Below, piece by piece: positions 7,159-14,053 of a stretch of 15,091 bases of DNA (position 1 is its first letter; every line of letters begins with the position of its first letter). The stretch is from NCBI GenBank assembly GCA_964616495.1, contig CAZTRF010000024.1, positions 1-15,091 on the forward strand, in the 5' to 3' direction. Below the pieces are notes generated by a model. It worked only from the letters and a program-made list of their open reading frames with translations. It had not been told where the DNA came from and did not search any database. Both the position numbers and the translations under genes were made by a program. This DNA comes from DAOSVX01 sp964616495 (GTDB lineage Bacteria; Bacillota_I; Bacilli_A; RF39; UBA660).

Positions 7159-7209
7159 TTTCTCACCTCATCTTTAATTTAACACGAAAGGAGGCAATAT
7201 ATAGTCTTA

Positions 7210-7812
7210 TTAAAATTGTTCTTTTAAAATTTCATATTCTTTAATTCGGTTTAAATTGAATATTCTTACTTCTCCTCTAAGGTTACAATAAGCAGCTACA
7301 ACCCAATCATCTTTTCCATGAAGAAAAATACCAAAAGGTTCAATTATTCTCTCTTTAATTTCTCCATTTAAACTTAGATACCATATTTTCATTTTTCGAC
7401 GTTTTTTAGTACAACTAGAAATAATATTTATTAACTCTTTAGATAAGATGTTATTGGGAAAATTAGTGGCTATTTTCACTATATAGTTATAATTATATTG
7501 CAGCTTTTCGGTTAAAATAATTAAATTTTGTTTTAAAATTTTATCTTTTACTTTGCACTCAACAGATTTCAATAGTTCTATATCATATTTGCTTATTTTT
7601 AATTGAGGTAATAAAGAATCTTCATATAAAAGGTAACCACCATTTTTGCCTAAAAAGCTTTCAATAAAAAAGCCAGCTTTTTCTAAATCATCTTTATATA
7701 TTCTAATCATTCTGGGACTTACTTCTAATTTTTCTGATAATTCAGAAATAGTATATTTACGATGATTCATTAACAATTTTAACATAATTAATTCGTTGGA
7801 TAATTTGCTCAT
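7210..7812 (-). CDS. Short HTH-WYL transcriptional regulator
   Basis: DeoR/HTH_11-type winged helix at about residues 5-62 (recognition helix near SPRMIRIYKDDLEKAG, wing near GKNGGYLL), then a linker, then a WYL domain at about 138-196. The WYL domain contains the literal W144-Y145-L146, EPFGIFLHGKDDWVVAAYC and the closing FNLNRI. WYL domains bind small ligands or nucleic acid ends and switch the DNA-binding state. At 200 aa it lacks the usual C-terminal WCX extension of about 300-aa members. The start at 7812 has a near-perfect ribosome binding site (GGAGGA) and follows an extended -10 promoter. It is the first gene of a two-gene unit with the Ppx-like gene. Autoregulation is likely but no clear operator is seen. 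Confidence 0.88.
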   Translation of the reverse strand: MSKLSNELIMLKLLMNHRKYTISELSEKLEVSPRMIRIYKDDLEKAGFFIESFLGKNGGYLLYEDSLLPQLKISKYDIELLKSVECKVKDKILKQNLIILTEKLQYNYNYIVKIATNFPNNILSKELINIISSCTKKRRKMKIWYLSLNGEIKERIIEPFGIFLHGKDDWVVAAYCNLRGEVRIFNLNRIKEYEILKEQF

Positions 7813-7832
7813 AAGTCCTCCATTAATTAGGT

Positions 7833-7841
7833 ATTATAACA
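7833..7841 (-). promoter_or_regulatory. Extended -10 promoter of the WYL regulator gene
   Basis: Minus-strand TGTTATAAT is a perfect extended -10 element (TGn plus TATAAT). No good -35 box exists because the upstream region is the terminator hairpin of the ABC operon. An extended -10 can compensate for that. Transcription would begin about 15 bases before the regulator's start codon. Confidence 0.7.
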
Positions 7842-7842
7842 G

Positions 7843-7866
7843 AAAAAAAGACTATATTATAGTCTT
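7843..7866 (-). terminator. Rho-independent terminator of the TetR-ABC operon
   Basis: A perfect 8-bp stem (AAGACTAT / ATAGTCTT) with a three-base loop at 7866-7848 is followed on the minus strand by T residues at 7849-7843. It overlaps the TAA stop of the ABC gene by two bases. The same 20-base core recurs at 12100-12119, where it terminates mscL. Confidence 0.88.
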
Positions 7867-9658
7867 AATCTTCTATTTCAGCATTTTGAAATTGAGAATT
7901 ATATAATTCGGCATAAGAGCCATTTTCTTTTAATAACTGTTCATGATTCCCCTGTTCAATAATATTACCATCTTTTAACACTAGTATTAAATCAGCGTTT
8001 TTGATAGTTGATAAACGATGAGCAATAATAAAGCTGGTTTTCCCTTTAGTTAATTTATCCATTGCTTCTTGAACTAATACCTCGGTTCTGGTATCAACTG
8101 AGGAAGTAGCTTCATCTAAAATTAAGAATGGCCCATCTTCAGTCATGGCTCGAGCAATTGTTAATAATTGCTTTTGACCACTAGACAACGATTCATTATC
8201 GCCAATTATCGTTTCATATCCTTGAGGAAGAGTTTTAATAAAATGATGTAGTCCTACCGTTTTACAAACTTCTTCAATAGTGGCATCATTAACGTTTTTT
8301 TGATTATATTTAATATTATCTTTAATGGTTCCTTCAAATAACCATGAATCTTGTAAAACCATAACAAACAAATGATGAATATTGTCTCTAGTTAAATTTT
8401 TGGTAGAAATACCATCTATTAATATTTCTCCACTATCCAAATTATAAAATTTCATTAATAAGTTAACAATAGTGGTTTTTCCGGCTCCAGTAGGACCAAC
8501 AATAGCAATCTTTTGACCCGGTTTTACTTTCGCACTAAAATCTTTAATAATTACTTTATCTTGATCATATCCAAACCTTACGTGTTTAAATTCAATGTTT
8601 CCTTTGACATCTTTATTCTTTAAATAGGTCTTAATTTTGCTTTCATCTGGCATATCTTTTTCATCTAGAAATTCAAATACCCTTTCTCCAGCAGCAGCTG
8701 TTTGTTGTAATTGATTCATGGCCTGAGCAATTGTTGTTAATGGTTGATTAAATAGTCTAACATACATCACAAAAGCTATTATTACTCCAAAAGAGATAGT
8801 TCCATTAATAGCTAATAAGGCTCCTACGACACATATAGCTACATATCCAAAGTTACCAATAAAACCCATTAAAGGCCCCATAAGGCCAGAATAAAATTGC
8901 CCTTTTCGAGCATCCTTATATAATTTTTCATTAATAAGGTCAAATTCTTTATTAACTTCTTTTTCGCCATTGTAAACTTTTACAACACTATGACCAGAAT
9001 AAACTTCTTCTATATGACCATTAATATTGCCTAATTCTTGTTGAACTGAAGTAAAATACTTTTGGCTTTTTGACATTATAATAATCATTAAAATAAAGCC
9101 AATTAAAGATGCTCCTATTGCTGTAAAGGCCATTATCCAATTAGTTTTAAACATCATAAACAAGGATCCTATAAGCATCGTTGTAGCGCTAACTAACCCA
9201 CTAATACTTTGATTCATTGTTTGGCCTATTGTATCTACATCATTTGTTACTCTTGATAACATATCTCCAATTGTTGTCTTATCAAAATATGATAAAGGCA
9301 CTTGATTTATTTTATTTGATATTTTAGTACGCATTTTTTGTGAAAATTTGTTGGTTACTGTGGCCATAATAAATCCTTGAATATAATTGAATATAGCACT
9401 TAATGAATATAATACAATTAGAAATATACCAATTTTTTTAATTTCAGACATATTAATAACAGTTGCCAATCCTTTTTGAATAGTATTAGTAATATCTTTA
9501 ATTTTATCTGGACCAATAATTGCCAAAATACTAGCTCCCATTGATAAGATTAATGCACATAAAATAGCAATAAAGAAAGGTTTATTATAACTAATTAATT
9601 TTTTTATAGCCTTACCAAAATCCTTTGGCTTTGATATTTCCTTTGGTTTATTATGCAT
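7865..9658 (-). CDS. ABC exporter half-transporter, catalytically complete subunit (TM288/BmrD-like)
   Basis: Half-size type IV (B-family) ABC exporter of 597 aa: six membrane segments over about residues 28-310, then an ATPase domain at about 354-590. Motifs are Walker A GPTGAGKT (388-395), Q-loop Gln436, signature LSSGQ (491-495), Walker B LILDEA with catalytic Glu516, and switch His547. Walker B and the H-loop are intact, while the signature has Ser in place of the first Gly. It therefore pairs with the partner encoded just upstream to give one full ATP site and one degenerate site, as in TM287/288, BmrCD and LmrCD. Such pumps usually export drugs, lipids or peptides; the substrate here is unknown. 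The ribosome binding site is AAAGGAGGAG and the gap to the partner gene is 50 bp. Confidence 0.95.
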   Translation of the reverse strand: MHNKPKEISKPKDFGKAIKKLISYNKPFFIAILCALILSMGASILAIIGPDKIKDITNTIQKGLATVINMSEIKKIGIFLIVLYSLSAIFNYIQGFIMATVTNKFSQKMRTKISNKINQVPLSYFDKTTIGDMLSRVTNDVDTIGQTMNQSISGLVSATTMLIGSLFMMFKTNWIMAFTAIGASLIGFILMIIIMSKSQKYFTSVQQELGNINGHIEEVYSGHSVVKVYNGEKEVNKEFDLINEKLYKDARKGQFYSGLMGPLMGFIGNFGYVAICVVGALLAINGTISFGVIIAFVMYVRLFNQPLTTIAQAMNQLQQTAAAGERVFEFLDEKDMPDESKIKTYLKNKDVKGNIEFKHVRFGYDQDKVIIKDFSAKVKPGQKIAIVGPTGAGKTTIVNLLMKFYNLDSGEILIDGISTKNLTRDNIHHLFVMVLQDSWLFEGTIKDNIKYNQKNVNDATIEEVCKTVGLHHFIKTLPQGYETIIGDNESLSSGQKQLLTIARAMTEDGPFLILDEATSSVDTRTEVLVQEAMDKLTKGKTSFIIAHRLSTIKNADLILVLKDGNIIEQGNHEQLLKENGSYAELYNSQFQNAEIED

Positions 9659-9708
9659 TTGCTAACTCCTCCTTTGAAAGCTGAGAAGAGGCAATTTCTT
9701 GATACACT

Positions 9709-11412
9709 TTACAATTTTAGTAATTCTTGATGAGTTCCTATTCCAACACACTCTCCTTGATCTAATACCACTATTTTATCAGCTTCTTTAATGGTTCCTA
9801 TTCTTTGAGCTACAATAAAAATTGTGGCACTTTTAGTATAGGTTTTTAAAGCTTTTCTTAAGTTAAAATCAGTTTTATAGTCTAAAGCTGAAAAAGAATC
9901 ATCAAAAATATATATTTCAGGTTTACGAGCAATTGCTCTGGCAATAGATAATCTCTGCTTTTGACCACCACTAACATTAGTTCCTCCCTGAGCTATCATG
10001 GAATTGTATTTATCAGGCATTGACTCAACAAAATCGGCTCCTTGAGCTATTTCAATAGCATTTTTAATTTCTTTTGAAGTAAGCTTTTTTCTATTATTTA
10101 TGCCAAAAGAAATATTTTCATTTATAGTTCCTTTAAATAAAACTGCCTTTTGGGGAATATATCCCAATTTATTATAAAGATATTCAAATTTCATGTTTTT
10201 AATATTTACTCCATCGATCAAAACTTCTCCATCAGTAGCATCATAAAAACGAGGAATTAAATTAATAAGAGTCGATTTACCAGAACCTGTAGATCCAATA
10301 AAAGCAACTGTTTCTCCCTTTTTAACTTTCAAGTTAATATTTTTTAAAATATAATCTTCAGCATCTGGATATTTAAAAGAAACATTTTTGAATTCCACGT
10401 TTCCTTCTAACAAAGTAGTATTTTTATTAATGGTTCCCTCTTTAATAGAAACCTCAGTATTTAAAACTTCATTAATTCTTTTAGCAGATACACTTGCTCT
10501 AGGATATAGAATAAAAATTATTATTAGCATCATAAAAGACATAATAACTTGGATAGCATACGCACTAAAAACAACCATATCACCAAAAATAGTGATTTTA
10601 TCAATCATTGATGCAGTATTTATTAAACTGGCCCCTACCCAATAGATGGCCAAACTAATGCCCCCCATCACTGATGACATTACAGGATCTAGCAAAGCCA
10701 TGGCTCTTTGAGTAAACATATTAGTTTGAGTTAGTTCATTATTTGCATTTTCAAATCTCTCTTTTTGGAAGTCTTCGGCATTATAAGCTCTAACTACCCT
10801 AATTCCAGTAAGATTTTCTCGTGTAATTCTATTTAAATTATCAGTATAGCCTTGAATTCTTTTGTACTTTGGTAAAACTATAATAACTAAAGAAATAACT
10901 AAAGTTAAAACTATACCAAGTCCTATTCCCGTTATTAAAGTAAATTCAAAACCTTTATTGGCTATTTTACTAATGGCCCATATTGCCATAATTGGAGCTT
11001 TAACTAGCATTTGAGCACCCATAACAATAAAATTTTGAACTTGAGTGACATCATTAGTACTTCTGGTAATCAAACTACTAGTAGAAAATTGTTTTATTTC
11101 AGCCATACTAAATGATCCAACTTTATTAAATATTTTCTTTCTTAAATTTTTTCCAAAAGAAGTACCTACTCGAGACATACAGAAGCCAACTATAACTGAA
11201 GATGATAAACTTCCTAAAGCACATAATAACATATACACTCCCTCAACAAGAATTTCTTTTATTTCCGTATTAGAGGTTTGGATCAATCTAGTAATATTAG
11301 ACATATAATCAGGTATTTTTAATTCTAACCATACTTGGATTACAATAAAAATAACGCTTATAACCAATAAAGGAATATCTTCCTTTTTTAAATTTTTAAA
11401 CATTTTTAGCAT
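9709..11412 (-). CDS. ABC exporter half-transporter, degenerate-site subunit (TM287/BmrC-like)
   Basis: Half-size ABC exporter of 567 aa with six membrane segments over about residues 12-303 and an ATPase domain at about 337-567. Walker A is GSTGSGKS (373-380), the Q-loop is Gln421 and the signature is the canonical VSGGQ (480-484). In Walker B the usual catalytic Glu is Asp505 (IFDDS), and the switch His is Gln536 (VAQRI). This double substitution is the hallmark of the non-hydrolysing subunit in heterodimeric exporters. Its intact signature completes the active site of the partner encoded downstream. It begins three bases after the TetR gene. The ribosome binding site GAGGAG is about 12 bases from the ATG at 11412, rather long; a second ATG lies at codon 4 but would be further away. 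Confidence 0.95.
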   Translation of the reverse strand: MLKMFKNLKKEDIPLLVISVIFIVIQVWLELKIPDYMSNITRLIQTSNTEIKEILVEGVYMLLCALGSLSSSVIVGFCMSRVGTSFGKNLRKKIFNKVGSFSMAEIKQFSTSSLITRSTNDVTQVQNFIVMGAQMLVKAPIMAIWAISKIANKGFEFTLITGIGLGIVLTLVISLVIIVLPKYKRIQGYTDNLNRITRENLTGIRVVRAYNAEDFQKERFENANNELTQTNMFTQRAMALLDPVMSSVMGGISLAIYWVGASLINTASMIDKITIFGDMVVFSAYAIQVIMSFMMLIIIFILYPRASVSAKRINEVLNTEVSIKEGTINKNTTLLEGNVEFKNVSFKYPDAEDYILKNINLKVKKGETVAFIGSTGSGKSTLINLIPRFYDATDGEVLIDGVNIKNMKFEYLYNKLGYIPQKAVLFKGTINENISFGINNRKKLTSKEIKNAIEIAQGADFVESMPDKYNSMIAQGGTNVSGGQKQRLSIARAIARKPEIYIFDDSFSALDYKTDFNLRKALKTYTKSATIFIVAQRIGTIKEADKIVVLDQGECVGIGTHQELLKL

Positions 11413-11415
11413 TTT

Positions 11416-12030
11416 TTATTTTTTCTCCTCACATATTCCACATTTAATTATATTTATTTTTTTAACAAACTTACCTCTTGCTTCTTTTTTAGACATATTA
11501 TCCATAAAATAATGAATTAAATTTTGAATAAAAATATCTATTAATAATTCTATTAAAATATTTATATTATTATTTTCTTTAAAATTGCTTTGATCTATTA
11601 AATTAGACCATTCTTTTAATTTATCTTTTTTCTCCTTCTCAGTAGGACGGCTAATCATAAAATTTTGAATATTACTGCTAGAATTAATAAAAACATTTTT
11701 AATAATTCCTATATCTATATCTTTATTTGTTTCACTAACAATGTAATCATATACTGAAATGGCCGCTTTAAATAAATCTCCTTTATTCTTTTGCAAACTA
11801 CTAATTGATTCTTTTTCAATTATATTCCTAAACTCACTTAAAACATAAAAATATAAATCATCAATACTGTCAAAGTAATTGTAAAAACTACTTCTTGCAA
11901 TACCAAACCTATTAACAATATTGGCAATTGTTGCTTCGTGAATCGGTTTTAATGAAAACTCTTTCTTAGCAATATCAATAAGTTTTCTTCTTTTATCAGC
12001 TGATAAATTATAAAAAGTTTGTTTTATCAT
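11416..12030 (-). CDS. TetR-family repressor of the ABC exporter operon
   Basis: Residues about 11-62 form a TetR-type DNA-binding domain: a first helix with RRKLIDIAKKEF, then the HTH ATIANIVNRFGIARSSFYNYF ending with the typical DDLYFYVL. The remaining 140 residues are a divergent helical ligand-binding and dimer domain with no recognisable pocket residues. The last nine residues hold a CxxC pair (Cys197, Cys200), unusual for the family and possibly metal- or redox-responsive. It is the first gene of the operon with two ABC half-transporters. A perfect palindrome lies between the -35 and -10 boxes of its promoter, so it very likely represses the whole operon, itself included, until a pump substrate or stress signal binds. 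The start at 12030 follows AAGGAAG. Confidence 0.93.
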   Translation of the reverse strand: MIKQTFYNLSADKRRKLIDIAKKEFSLKPIHEATIANIVNRFGIARSSFYNYFDSIDDLYFYVLSEFRNIIEKESISSLQKNKGDLFKAAISVYDYIVSETNKDIDIGIIKNVFINSSSNIQNFMISRPTEKEKKDKLKEWSNLIDQSNFKENNNINILIELLIDIFIQNLIHYFMDNMSKKEARGKFVKKINIIKCGICEEKK

Positions 12031-12061
12031 ATTTCTTCTTCCTTATAAGAGTCTGAAAATA

Positions 12062-12090
12062 ATTATAGACGACACAGTGTCGCTTGTCAA
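12062..12090 (-). promoter_or_regulatory. Consensus sigma-A promoter of the TetR-ABC operon
   Basis: Minus-strand TTGACA (12090-12085), exactly 17 bp, then TATAAT (12067-12062). Both hexamers match the vegetative consensus at all six positions. It is the best promoter in the window, and the operator palindrome fills its spacer. The transcript would start near 12055, about 25 bases before the TetR ATG. Confidence 0.93.
12070..12082. promoter_or_regulatory. Probable TetR operator inside the promoter spacer
   Basis: Perfect 13-bp palindrome CGACACAGTGTCG (6-bp half-sites around a central A/T pair). It is much richer in G and C than its surroundings. It lies wholly between the -35 and -10 boxes of the TetR-ABC promoter, where a bound dimer would block RNA polymerase. 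Assignment to the adjacent TetR protein is inference from location and symmetry. Confidence 0.85.
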
Positions 12091-12099
12091 TCTTTTGTT

Positions 12100-12123
12100 A
12101 AAAAAAGACTATATTATAGCCCT
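12100..12123 (-). terminator. Rho-independent terminator of mscL
   Basis: On the minus strand an 8-bp stem with G-T wobble pairs (AGGGCTAT / ATAGTCTT, loop AAT) at 12123-12105 is followed by T residues at 12106-12100. It starts at the last base of the mscL TAA stop. The 20 bases at 12100-12119 are identical to those of the ABC operon terminator at 7843-7862. Confidence 0.82.
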
Positions 12124-12536
12124 TATTTATTTAACTTTTTTAGGTTTTTATTTATTTCCCTTAAAAGTTTTATTTCTTCAGATGGTTCATTTTCTTCCTT
12201 AATTTCTTTTTCTTTTATTTTTCCTTTTTTTGCTACTTCTTTTTGAAATATATTGTCAACCTTATTTATAGCTCTAACTATAATAAAGACACAAAAAGCA
12301 ATTATTAAAAAGTCGATAATATTTTGAATGAATAAGCCATAATTAATGATAGAGTTTTTATAGGTAATAGTCAAAGCGGAAAAATCCAAGCCCCCAATTA
12401 CTATTCCAATTATTGGCATTAATATATCGTTTACTAAAGAAGAAACTATCTTACCAAATGCTCCACCAACAATAACTCCTACTGCTAAATCCATGACATT
12501 TCCTCTAGAAATAAATTTTTTAAATTCTTTAAACAT
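12123..12536 (-). CDS. mscL: Large-conductance mechanosensitive channel MscL
   Basis: Homopentameric membrane channel that opens under membrane tension to release solutes during osmotic downshock. The 137 aa are of standard length: amphipathic N-terminal helix (MFKEFKKFISRGN), the conserved pore helix TM1 (about 14-46, NVMDLAVGVIVGGAFGKIVSSLVNDILMPIIG), an extracellular loop, TM2 (about 65-90), and a charged C-terminal helix ending in LLREINKNLKKL. The gene is monocistronic with its own promoter and terminator. The start at 12536 follows a good ribosome binding site (AGGAG). Confidence 0.98.
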   Translation of the reverse strand: MFKEFKKFISRGNVMDLAVGVIVGGAFGKIVSSLVNDILMPIIGIVIGGLDFSALTITYKNSIINYGLFIQNIIDFLIIAFCVFIIVRAINKVDNIFQKEVAKKGKIKEKEIKEENEPSEEIKLLREINKNLKKLNK

Positions 12537-12556
12537 ATTTTCTCCTAACTATATCT

Positions 12557-12565
12557 AGTATACCA
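12557..12565 (-). promoter_or_regulatory. Candidate extended -10 promoter of mscL
   Basis: Minus-strand TGGTATACT is a TGn-extended -10 box with one mismatch to TATAAT, ending 20 bases before the mscL ATG. The -35 region at 17 bp spacing (TTATTT) is weak. A small dyad, CATTA and TAATG around five bases (12564-12578), overlaps the TGn element and spacer, but it is short and may be chance. Confidence 0.5.
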
Positions 12566-12590
12566 TTAAGCACTAATGTAAATAAAGCTT

Positions 12591-13919
12591 TTAATACCAC
12601 ATATTGGTTAATTTACCGTCTTCAAGATAATATGAATCCATCAAGATGATAGAATACCAACTTTTATTAAGATTTTGATAGTTATATTTATTAAGCTCCA
12701 CTCCATTTTTAACCGACTCAGCCACATAAATATCTTCACCATTAATTCCTGTAACTATTCCAATATGACCTCCTGATTTAAATTGCCCGCTCAAGAGATC
12801 TCCTACTTTTAGTTGTTGAAGGCTTTCATCACCAATAGTAACTTTTTCACCTATATCAGTAAGATCTTTAACTCCTGTCACTCCTGCTCCAATATCTCCA
12901 GGGTCAAAGCCTCCATTTTTTAATACCCATGTAACAAAACCGCTACAATCAAATCCATTATAAGCCTTTTCTCCTTTTAAATATGGTGCTCCAAGTAAAC
13001 ATCCCCACATTTTAGGACCATATCTGCTTTTAATAATAGTAGCATATTTATCTTCGCTTAAATACATGCCTTCATGATAATATCTACCTTCACCATCAAC
13101 TTTATATTTTCCATTAGCAGTTAATCTTCCATTTTCTCCAAAATATTGAAGTCTGTAGGGAAAATTTAAAGTAATAAATCGAGCTGCTTCAACAGTTGCT
13201 GCTCTGGTGCTTTTTCCTACTTCATTAATTTTAAAAGCTAAAATCTCGTCTATTAATTGGGCCTCTTCGCTAGTATACTGTTTGCATCTTAAATATGGTT
13301 TACGATAGTTAAATTCGGTTGGTCTATTAACGATTGTTGAAGTTACTATCACATCCAAGCTATCGGATTTATCTCCTATCTTTAAAACAATTGTAGCTTT
13401 TCCTGGAGATATAGCGGTTAAAACTCCATTTTGAATTTGCGCTATTTCTGAATTTGAAGATTGCCACTCAATTTTTTCAGTCATATTTCCTAAGGCACTT
13501 AAATCAAAGTCAATGGTTTCTTCTTCTCCCACCGGTAAATAGATTTTTTCTTTTTTTAGCTTTACTTCATATATTTTGCTAATCAAAGGTGTTTCATTTA
13601 TTCCAACTATTTGATCGTAATTGTTTTTTAAATAAATATAATATGGCATATAATCTATATCGAATGTACAAGTATTATTGTCCGACTTTTTCCAAACAAT
13701 ATCTTCAATATTGGCTAACTCACTTTTATTGGTAGATAAACAATAAGTAGTAGTATTTATTTTATAAAAAGGATACGAATATTTAATCACAACCTTTTTA
13801 TTTTCATCAATATAAACATCCGTCACATTTGGAGCTGTTCTACATCCAAGTAACCAAATCAACAAAATTGATCCGCATATTATTAATAATATTAATATTT
13901 TTATAATTTTACTATTCAT
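12591..13919 (-). CDS. Probable lipoprotein with BIG2-like domain and NlpC/P60 peptidase
   Basis: Predicted cell-surface peptidoglycan hydrolase of 442 aa. Residues 5-24 form a hydrophobic signal segment ending in LLGC (Cys26), a plausible though imperfect lipobox; otherwise it is a membrane anchor. Residues about 28-115 may form an Ig/fibronectin-like domain. Residues about 127-193 are BIG2-like (WQSSNSEIAQIQNGVLTAISPGKATIVL). A helical linker region (about 215-315) follows. The C-terminal NlpC/P60 domain (about 318-430) shows the nucleophile Cys325 in GFDCSGFV and His385 in SGGHIGIV; Glu401 is a candidate third residue. Known members cut gamma-D-Glu-diamino acid bonds or related stem-peptide links. 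The ribosome binding site is AAAGG. It has no clear terminator before mscL, so some read-through is possible. Confidence 0.88.
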   Translation of the reverse strand: MNSKIIKILILLIICGSILLIWLLGCRTAPNVTDVYIDENKKVVIKYSYPFYKINTTTYCLSTNKSELANIEDIVWKKSDNNTCTFDIDYMPYYIYLKNNYDQIVGINETPLISKIYEVKLKKEKIYLPVGEEETIDFDLSALGNMTEKIEWQSSNSEIAQIQNGVLTAISPGKATIVLKIGDKSDSLDVIVTSTIVNRPTEFNYRKPYLRCKQYTSEEAQLIDEILAFKINEVGKSTRAATVEAARFITLNFPYRLQYFGENGRLTANGKYKVDGEGRYYHEGMYLSEDKYATIIKSRYGPKMWGCLLGAPYLKGEKAYNGFDCSGFVTWVLKNGGFDPGDIGAGVTGVKDLTDIGEKVTIGDESLQQLKVGDLLSGQFKSGGHIGIVTGINGEDIYVAESVKNGVELNKYNYQNLNKSWYSIILMDSYYLEDGKLTNMWY

Positions 13920-13942
13920 ATTAACTACCTTTACTTATTTAT

Positions 13943-13972
13943 AATATAATATTTTTTGCTCTTTTTCTACAA
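13943..13972 (-). promoter_or_regulatory. Weak candidate promoter of the NlpC/P60 gene
   Basis: Minus-strand TTGTAG (13972-13967), an 18-bp spacer, then TATATT (13948-13943). The -10 box has one mismatch, while the -35 box keeps only TTG plus poor matches. It is well placed between the upstream terminator and the start codon at 13919, but the region is almost entirely A and T, so alternatives such as TATAAA shifted by a few bases cannot be excluded. Confidence 0.35.
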
Positions 13973-13999
13973 AAAAGAATCGTTTTTTATATTTTAAAT

Positions 14000-14035
14000 A
14001 AAAAAACATATAATCATCAGTAGATTATATGTTTT
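14000..14035 (-). terminator. Strong rho-independent terminator of the RsgI-like surface protein gene
   Basis: A perfect 13-bp stem (AAAACATATAATC / GATTATATGTTTT) with a seven-base loop at 14035-14003 is followed on the minus strand by seven T residues (14006-14000). It lies about 18 bases after the stop codon of the surface protein gene. Confidence 0.9.
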
Positions 14036-14053
14036 AAAAGATTTAATAAATAT

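Noticed and set aside
7187..7195. Perfect Shine-Dalgarno-like AAAGGAGG on the plus strand between the WYL and Ppx-like genes
   Set aside because: No plus-strand start codon follows at suitable distance and the frames close quickly. On the transcribed strand it reads CCTCCTTT and could at most pair four bases with the GAGG of the downstream ribosome binding site, too weak to claim a regulatory hairpin.
10388..11308. Plus-strand open frames opposite the ABC transporter gene
   Set aside because: The minus strand carries clear ABC motifs throughout. The plus-strand products are shadow translations without binding sites or recognisable sequence.
12579..12600. TAAAGCTTTTA near-palindrome after the NlpC/P60 stop codon as a terminator
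   Set aside because: It has no usable loop and no T-run on the minus strand.
13970..13995. A/T stem between an A-run and a T-run (AAAAAACGATTCTTTTTT) as a second terminator
   Set aside because: The six-base A-T stem is too weak, and a much better terminator lies just upstream at 14000-14035.
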